Part shown: positions 58,298 to 64,000 of the stretch, piece by piece
How positions within the stretch are numbered: the stretch's first letter is position 1
Layout of the letters: the number at the start of each line of letters is the position of its first letter
Assembly (NCBI GenBank): GCA_928724745.1
Contig: CAKMXJ010000008.1
Span: 186,001-250,000, forward strand
Direction of reading: 5' to 3'
DNA: 64,000 nt
Source of the DNA: Anthracocystis setariae
Lineage: Eukaryota > Basidiomycota > Ustilaginomycetes > Ustilaginales > Ustilaginaceae
The notes under the pieces: generated by a model
What the model was told of the DNA's origin: nothing
The model's input: the letters and a program-made list of their open reading frames with translations, nothing else
Databases searched by the model: none
Made by a program: the position numbers and the translations under genes

Positions 58298-59458
58298 TTA
58301 TCGCGACAAGCTACCCACGTACTCGTCGTCGTCATCGTCATAAAGATGGATGAGGTGTTCATCATCCTCGTCGGAGCTATTTTCGCCTTCCGTTTCCTCT
58401 GCCTCCTCTTCTTTGTCGTTATCGGCGACGGGAGTTGGGTTACGAGGACGGCGAGGACAAGGGAAGCTAGCGGAAGGACGAGCAGGCGACGGCGACATAG
58501 GAGTGGTGGGAGCGGCGGCGAGTTGTCGGTTGTTGGAAGGAGCAGCTCCAGACGCGGTACCTTCAGCGGTAGGACGAGGTCGACGTGGAGCAGAACGACA
58601 AGGACGGCGATGAGGGAGCAGAGCGTTGGCAACATTACTACCAGTAAGGATGTCCGGCATGTCAATGTTGAGCAGGGACGAGAGCAAATTGATGTCCACG
58701 ATAGCTGCATCGAATTCCAGCTGGCGAGTAAGTCCGTTCACATGCATCCGCAGTCGAGCCAACGCATTAGCGATGGCGACACGGTCCTGCCGTCCACGCG
58801 TCTTGCGGTGGTTGTCGCCGATCAAGGTACAGGACTTGCCATGTCTGTGACACAGATCGCAGCTATCCGTACGCTGCTTGCCAGTCATATCGAACCCGGT
58901 ACCCGTAGTGCAGATGACGCCCTTCTTCATGCAATAATTGCATCCAGGCAATTTGACCCAATATCCTTGTCGAATTACCTCTTGCTTGTCGGAAGGGAAG
59001 TCGGCAAGGGTCTCCCGCTGATTGGTAGTCCCTGCAGGCAACGGGAACGCAAAGCGTCTGCGTTTGCCGGGAGTCTCAGGGGAAGCGGTACGGCCTTGAC
59101 GCCGACTGGAGGACGATGCATTGACGGGGGGAGTGGAAGTTTGATCAGGAATTGGAGGCTCGGCAGGAATAGGCTCACCACAAACGATAGATCTTGTGTA
59201 CGGAGTACCACCCCTCAAGCGTCGCTGTGAAGGGGGCGGGGGAGATGGCGTCCTGACGTTGGCTAAGTCAATTATCTCAGGCGGAGCACTATCACGTGTG
59301 TTTTCTACACGGGAACGTGTTGCGCGAGAGCTGGAAGCAGCTACCGACATTGGCGGAGCGCTTGAGGAAGGAGCAGTTTTACGGGAAGCGACATTCGTGC
59401 TGGATTTTGCCTTACCGTTGTTGTTCCCCTTGCCGCGACCGCGGCCTCGTTTAGTCAT
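58298..59458 (-). CDS. Zn2Cys6-like protein in transposon-rich DNA
   Basis: 386 aa from the ATG at 59458 (MTKRGRGRGKGNNNGKA); the frame is open to 59536. The N-terminal 140 residues are basic and Ser/Pro-rich with RG repeats. Six Cys at 173, 176, 183, 200, 203 and 210 (CNYCMKKGVIC and CDLCHRHGKSC) give CX2CX6C-X16-CX2CX6C, the fungal Zn2Cys6 pattern but with a longer than usual middle loop. A helical, possibly dimerising segment follows (VAIANALARLRMHVNGLTRQLEF), and the C-terminus is very acidic (EEEAEETEGENSSDEDDEHLI). It could be a DNA-binding regulator or an element-borne gene; it lies between element relics and downstream of a copia element in the same orientation. Confidence 0.6.
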   Translation of the reverse strand: MTKRGRGRGKGNNNGKAKSSTNVASRKTAPSSSAPPMSVAASSSRATRSRVENTRDSAPPEIIDLANVRTPSPPPPSQRRLRGGTPYTRSIVCGEPIPAEPPIPDQTSTPPVNASSSSRRQGRTASPETPGKRRRFAFPLPAGTTNQRETLADFPSDKQEVIRQGYWVKLPGCNYCMKKGVICTTGTGFDMTGKQRTDSCDLCHRHGKSCTLIGDNHRKTRGRQDRVAIANALARLRMHVNGLTRQLEFDAAIVDINLLSSLLNIDMPDILTGSNVANALLPHRRPCRSAPRRPRPTAEGTASGAAPSNNRQLAAAPTTPMSPSPARPSASFPCPRRPRNPTPVADNDKEEEAEETEGENSSDEDDEHLIHLYDDDDDEYVGSLSR

Positions 59459-60273
59459 TTGCAAAACAAAAAGGGGTAATTGGTGCGGTGCCTGGTAAGA
59501 GAAAAAAAACGGCGGGGGAAACACGTAGGAGTGCAACCGAAAGCGCGCTTATGCGTCGCGACGAAGCTATCGACGTAGGAAATATCTTGCAGCAACCAGA
59601 AGAGGGGATAATCGCCCGAGTCCAATCGAAAAGGAGGACCGTGAGAGGAAGAAAGTACCAGCTCCTAGTCGAGGAGGCTGGCAGTCGATGAGGAACGTGG
59701 CTTGAGACCACAAGGCGTCGGACAATAGATTGGAATGAATCAACATAGGCGTTATTGAACGCGCGAGGAAGGGAATGAGACAACCGATGCTTGATGATGA
59801 TCACCGACAGTTACAGATGTAGTGCCGGATCGCTTGAGGAGTGATTGAGGAGGAACGGGAAGGGAAGTGGCGGCGGTTGTTGAAATCGAGTAGACCCTGC
59901 GTCGGCTAGCTCGCGCTAGAGTCCAGAAAAAAATTTTCTCGCTTGATCGGCATGAGATGCCGCAGTTTTATTTTTGTTTTATTTTACTTGCCGCTGTCGA
60001 GGAAGTTTGGCCGAAGTCTGGAACTGTAAATCGGAATCGGAAAATATTTACCTGAATCGGGAATTCGAGGATTATTGCGCGATAATAATTTTAACGGCGA
60101 TGTTATGTTGTTCCAGTGACGCTATATGTACTAACGACGTTGTTAAGTCGGTTGCGTTTACGCGACACGTCGAATTAGGAATTTTGACGTGATAATTAGT
60201 GATTTTTCACGCTACCCATTACTGTTAGGTCGGGAATAATTTGCGCGTCACGTCAATTTGAATTTCGGCGCGT
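59459..60273. other. A/T-rich region between the Zn2Cys6-like ORF and copia pol
   Basis: Should contain the 3' LTR of the copia element, but I could not place its ends. From about 60060 to 60230 there are words such as TTTTAACGGCGAT, GACGTGATAATT and GTGATTTTTCACGCTA, faintly like the motif in the mariner TIRs; this may be chance or a decayed relative. Confidence 0.35.
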
Positions 60274-63200
60274 TTAGTTTGCACGCGCCTCGGAAATCGG
60301 CATATCGATCCTGCCAATACCGAGTAGTTGTTGGTGGGTTTGAACTTTTGACCAATCAAGGGCTTTGGTAAAGCAGTCTGCAGCTTGTTCCGCTGTCGGT
60401 ATATACGTAGCGACGACTGTACCCTTCGTTTGCTGCTCTCTGACAAAATGGTATTTGATGTCAATGTGCTTGTTCCTTTGGTGGTCCTTTGGGTCCTTCG
60501 AGAGGTATATAGCTGCCTGATTATCAACCATTAACGGTGTCGGTAGCTTGACAACGAAGCCCAATTCGGCCAGCAGGCGTCTGGTCCACACAACTTCCTT
60601 GCACCCTTCCGCCATTGCAACGTATTCTGCGAAGCAAGTGGATGTTGCAACGAGTGTCTGACGTTTTGAAAACCAACTGTAAGGCATGCCGTGGACGGTA
60701 TTAGCTAGCCCTGTTGTTGATCTCCTAGTCACTGTGTCACCACCGAAATCTGCATCTGAAAAGGTGTAAATCTTGGGACCCCAGTCTTCCGACATGGGAG
60801 ATTTGATACCTTTGTCGGTAAAGGTGAGACCGTGATCTGCAGTGCCTTTCACATATCGCAGCAAGTGCTTGGCTGCAACCATAGCATCCTTAGTGGGGGA
60901 TGCCAGGTGTCTGCTTAGCTTGCTTACTGCAAATGCTATATCGGGCCGTGTGCAGGTCGCTATATATAGGATTGATCCCACAATAGTTCGGTAGGTGGAG
61001 TGATCGTCTTCGTTGAGCTTATCGCCGCCGGTAAGGTCCTTACCGTCAGCGGGAGTGTGCACTGTGTTTGCCTGGGATAGGCCGAATCGGTCAATCAATC
61101 GGAGGATATTGGCTGTTTGGGACAGGTGGATCATGCCGTTGTCGTGTTTCACTTGGATTCCTAGGATGAACGACACCGGGTCGCCTCCAGTCATCTTGAA
61201 CTTGGAGCGTAGTGTTTCAATGATTCGTTCTGCTTGTCCCCTGTCTTTGCAGAAGATGAGGACATCATCTACGTATAGGGAAAGCAGTACCGGTGGAGCG
61301 TTGTCGTTAACGATGTAGTATAGTGCTGTATCGTAGTTGCTCCTCGTGAAACCTATATCGATCAAGGTACTGTCGGCCTTCTGGTACCATGCTCTTCCTG
61401 ACTGTTTCAGGCCATATAGGGCCTTATTTAGTCGACAGACACGACCAAGTGAGATGCCTTCCGACGTCGCCATGCTGTCTGGAAGGGGGGGAGGTCTCAT
61501 GTAGAGATCTTTATCAACTGTACCATTCAAGTAGGCTGTGACGACGTCTAGCTGGTAGATCTGCATCTTGCACTGGAGGGCAATGATCATTAACATCCTG
61601 AGCGTAGCGATCTTAACGACAGGGGCAAAGGTCTCTTCATAGTTGATACCATGAATTTGGGTGAAACCTTGTGCTACCAATCTCGCCTTGCACTTATCGA
61701 TGGAACCATCACCTTTACGTTTGACTTTGAACACCCAACGACAGCCAATAATATGGGCGTCGTTTGGAGGGGTGACTACGGTCCAGGTGTTGTTTTCCTT
61801 ATGCGAATCGAGCTCCTTTTGGATTGCCTCTTGCCACTTGGGCCAGTCCGGACGTCGTTGAGCCTGTTTTATATGTAGGGGCTCGTCGTCAATTGTCGGT
61901 ATGGCAATGCCTTTGTCTGCACAGGCTGCCTCAGTGAATTCCTGCCCCCCCTCCTCTGCAACCATAGCGTAAGCCATTCCGGCCATTTCTGCAGCTGTAG
62001 GTAAGGGAGGAGTGGAGATACCCTGAGCACGCTCCTCGTCCGTAAGGTGAGGATAGCCTGTGTAATAAGGGCCATTGTCAACAGATGACGTGATGTCGAT
62101 GCCATCTGAGGCAGTTCCATCTTGTGGGGAGGTGATTGCTAGTGGTTCGAAAGTGCGAGTGGCCATAGGCTGGTGAACAATGGCCTGTGGCTCTTGGTTT
62201 GGCGATGACGTCGCGTTGCCGACGTCGGTAGTGACTGCATCCGTAGTGATGGGCCTGTCGGTGAAGGGGAAGGATTTTTCGTCGAAGGTAGCATGATGAG
62301 CAGACATTATAGTGTTGTGGTTTGTCTGAAACAACTTGAATGCCTTAGAGCCTTCGGTAACGCCAATGTAGACTGCGGGAATAGCTCTGTCGCTTAATTT
62401 ATCGCGATTTGCTGCTGGGATGTGTGCCCAGGCCTTGCATCCAAATACCTTGACCTTGGAGAGGTCAGGATCTTGGTTGAAGAGTCTTTTGTACGGTGAG
62501 ACCATGCTAATGGCCTTACTTGGAAGACGATTGTTAAGGTACACTGCATAGAGGGCTGCTTCACCCCATAGATAGCGAGGTGCAGAGCTGTGGATGAGCA
62601 TAGCTCGAACTTGATTAAAGATGGTCAGGTTCAGACGTTCGGCAACGCCGTTCTGTTCAGGGGTGTACGGTGACGACGTCTGGTGGATGATACCTGCGTC
62701 GGCAAGGAACTTGCCGAAAAGGCGATTACAGTACTCGCTACCATGATCGGTGCGGAAGCGTTTTATTTTCTTTCCGGTCTGAGTTTCCATGAGGGTCTTG
62801 TAGTTCTGGAAATGGGAAAGCGCTTCCGACTTCTGTATCATCAAGTAGATGACGGAGAATCGAGTATAGTCATCTGTGAAGGAGATGAGGTATCGGTGTC
62901 CTTCGGGAGTAACGTCAGGTAGCTTACCGACGACGTCAGAGTGCACTAATTCCAGTGGCTCCGTTGTACGAGTCGTCCGAGTAGGGAACGGTTGTTTGTG
63001 GGATTTGGCGACCTCGCAGGAGTTGCATTTACCAATGGGGACGCCTTTACTGAATTCGGGAATGAGCTGGGCCATTCCTTTCATCCTAGCGTCCCCTGGA
63101 TGACCTAAACGATCATGCCATAGGTTTGCAGATGTCGTTGTGACTCCGGCGAATTCGAGTTTAGGTTGAACAAGGTACGTAAGCATCCCATTCGTAGTTG

Positions 63201-64000
63201 TTCCTTTGAAGACGATTTTACCACCTTGGCGAGCTGTGAGCGTGTTCTTGAAGATGCTGATCTGTGCAGTCTTGGCGACCAAGTTAAGGGACATAAGATT
63301 GGCGGCATATGTCGGTACGTATAAAACATTGTGGAGGATGAGGGTATGCGTTTTCCCGTTACCGAGATCGGCAAGTACCTTAACGGTCCCCTTGCCCTCT
63401 GTCTTTACGTGATCACGACTGCCGCTCAGCAGAGGAGGGAAATCCTCAAGGCTGAGATCTGTAAAGAGATCACGATTGATACAAACGTGAACAGTGGACG
63501 CGGAATCGATAATCCATTGCGTCTCAATGCCGTAACCGCTGTCGGTAGTGGACAAAGCGATGTTGGCAATGGCAAGGCCGGTGAAGAAAGAGGATTGTGA
63601 CTTCTTGTCGGAGGGTTGTGCTGCTTTATCCTTAGCCAAGGTAGGGCAATCAGGTCTATAATGACCCTTTTCATGGCAATGATGGCAGGACACTTCCGAC
63701 AAGGGACGGCGTGGTTTGATCCCTTTGTTGGTCTTGCCGCGTCTGTTGTTGCGTTGACGCTTATCTGGAGATGATGAAGATGTCGACTTGTGTCTCCATT
63801 TGCCGTTACGATTCTTGGCAGATTTGGAGCTGGAATCATCCGTCTTGGTGTCGGTCAGGAACGCGGAAGTGTTCTGCCGAGGTCGGGCAGCTAAACCAAA
63901 GGTGTGTAACCCCTGTCTTATTTCCTCGGCCTTGAGTTGGTCAAGGTAGCTGTCGTACTCAATCTTCTCGTCCAAGGGGGTCCCTTGGAAGTTGAACGTC
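60274..64000 (-). CDS. Ty1/copia Gag-Pol polyprotein, 5' end beyond window
   Basis: Open on the minus strand from the right window edge to a stop at 60274, about 1240 codons; the start lies outside. Domains in order: CCHC zinc knuckle (CHHCHEKGHYRPDCP), protease (WIIDSASTVHVC), GAG-pre-integrase (LWHDRLGHPGDARM ... CNSCEVAKSH), integrase core (HSDVVGKLPD, FRTDHGSEYCN, SPYTPEQNGVAERLN), reverse transcriptase (KARLVAQGFTQ, YQLDVVTAYLNG, YGLKQSGRAWYQ, catalytic SLYVDDVLIF near 61265) and RNase H (TFSDADFGGD, TSTCFAEYVAMAEG, NKHIDIKYHFVRE). Gag, protease, integrase, RT and RNase H share one frame, as in many copia elements. Integrase before RT marks it as Ty1/copia. No frame damage is seen. Confidence 0.95.
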   Translation of the reverse strand, partial: TFNFQGTPLDEKIEYDSYLDQLKAEEIRQGLHTFGLAARPRQNTSAFLTDTKTDDSSSKSAKNRNGKWRHKSTSSSSPDKRQRNNRRGKTNKGIKPRRPLSEVSCHHCHEKGHYRPDCPTLAKDKAAQPSDKKSQSSFFTGLAIANIALSTTDSGYGIETQWIIDSASTVHVCINRDLFTDLSLEDFPPLLSGSRDHVKTEGKGTVKVLADLGNGKTHTLILHNVLYVPTYAANLMSLNLVAKTAQISIFKNTLTARQGGKIVFKGTTTNGMLTYLVQPKLEFAGVTTTSANLWHDRLGHPGDARMKGMAQLIPEFSKGVPIGKCNSCEVAKSHKQPFPTRTTRTTEPLELVHSDVVGKLPDVTPEGHRYLISFTDDYTRFSVIYLMIQKSEALSHFQNYKTLMETQTGKKIKRFRTDHGSEYCNRLFGKFLADAGIIHQTSSPYTPEQNGVAERLNLTIFNQVRAMLIHSSAPRYLWGEAALYAVYLNNRLPSKAISMVSPYKRLFNQDPDLSKVKVFGCKAWAHIPAANRDKLSDRAIPAVYIGVTEGSKAFKLFQTNHNTIMSAHHATFDEKSFPFTDRPITTDAVTTDVGNATSSPNQEPQAIVHQPMATRTFEPLAITSPQDGTASDGIDITSSVDNGPYYTGYPHLTDEERAQGISTPPLPTAAEMAGMAYAMVAEEGGQEFTEAACADKGIAIPTIDDEPLHIKQAQRRPDWPKWQEAIQKELDSHKENNTWTVVTPPNDAHIIGCRWVFKVKRKGDGSIDKCKARLVAQGFTQIHGINYEETFAPVVKIATLRMLMIIALQCKMQIYQLDVVTAYLNGTVDKDLYMRPPPLPDSMATSEGISLGRVCRLNKALYGLKQSGRAWYQKADSTLIDIGFTRSNYDTALYYIVNDNAPPVLLSLYVDDVLIFCKDRGQAERIIETLRSKFKMTGGDPVSFILGIQVKHDNGMIHLSQTANILRLIDRFGLSQANTVHTPADGKDLTGGDKLNEDDHSTYRTIVGSILYIATCTRPDIAFAVSKLSRHLASPTKDAMVAAKHLLRYVKGTADHGLTFTDKGIKSPMSEDWGPKIYTFSDADFGGDTVTRRSTTGLANTVHGMPYSWFSKRQTLVATSTCFAEYVAMAEGCKEVVWTRRLLAELGFVVKLPTPLMVDNQAAIYLSKDPKDHQRNKHIDIKYHFVREQQTKGTVVATYIPTAEQAADCFTKALDWSKVQTHQQLLGIGRIDMPISEARAN

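Noticed and set aside
1..64000. tRNA genes, rRNA and CRISPR arrays
   Set aside because: Scanning for T-arm-like GGTTCRANNCC words and for regularly spaced direct repeats gave no convincing case; a tRNAscan-type search would be decisive.

Overview
This window reads as nuclear DNA from a basidiomycete fungus of the smut lineage (Ustilaginomycotina, probably Ustilaginales). That placement is inferred from gene content and style: compact genes with none to two short GT-AG introns (79-132 bp), low-complexity acidic, Ser-rich and Gln-rich regulatory proteins, and no bacterial-type operons. No species can be named from the sequence alone. I recognised no rRNA, tRNA or CRISPR array.

Layout. 1-1113 (-) is the N-terminal part of an alcohol-acetyltransferase-like gene that runs off the left edge. 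1347-6961 is a complete Ty3/gypsy chromodomain LTR retrotransposon with identical LTRs and a 5-bp target duplication. 8410-35552 is mostly host genes: an Sds3/Dep1-type histone deacetylase subunit, a Tah18-type diflavin reductase, an unknown coiled-coil protein with one intron, a Reg1-like PP1 regulator, a second acyltransferase, a membrane-anchored GH5 glucanase, a ZW10/Dsl1-type tether and a second unknown coiled-coil protein. 36154-37862 is an apparently intact Tc1/mariner element with TIRs of about 164 bp. 38073-54113 is host again: Ctr copper transporter, Vps9 Rab5 GEF, LisH/Flo8-like regulator, a small probable mitochondrial protein, a BIM1-like copper protein, the PP2A B subunit Cdc55 and the splicing factor Prp40. 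54372-64000 is a transposon-rich block: a broken Ty3/gypsy element related to the first, a degenerate element relic, a Zn2Cys6-like ORF, and an open Ty1/copia polyprotein that runs off the right edge.

How the genes work together. There is no single pathway. The host genes are housekeeping and regulatory: chromatin, carbon repression through PP1, mitosis/PP2A, Golgi-ER tethering, endosomal Rab5, splicing and the cell wall. A Ctr transporter and a BIM1-like copper-acquisition protein lie about 9 kb apart and may act in the same copper-uptake route.

The strongest unusual signal is in the two gypsy elements. In both, gag ends in UAG, pol continues in the same frame with no ATG before the protease, and a perfect but sequence-different hairpin lies 6-8 nt after the UAG. 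This points to programmed stop-codon readthrough. Other items worth attention are an expanded tryptophan-acidic array in the ZW10/Dsl1 protein, a histidine-striped helix in an unknown protein, and dense motif arrays in the mariner TIRs.
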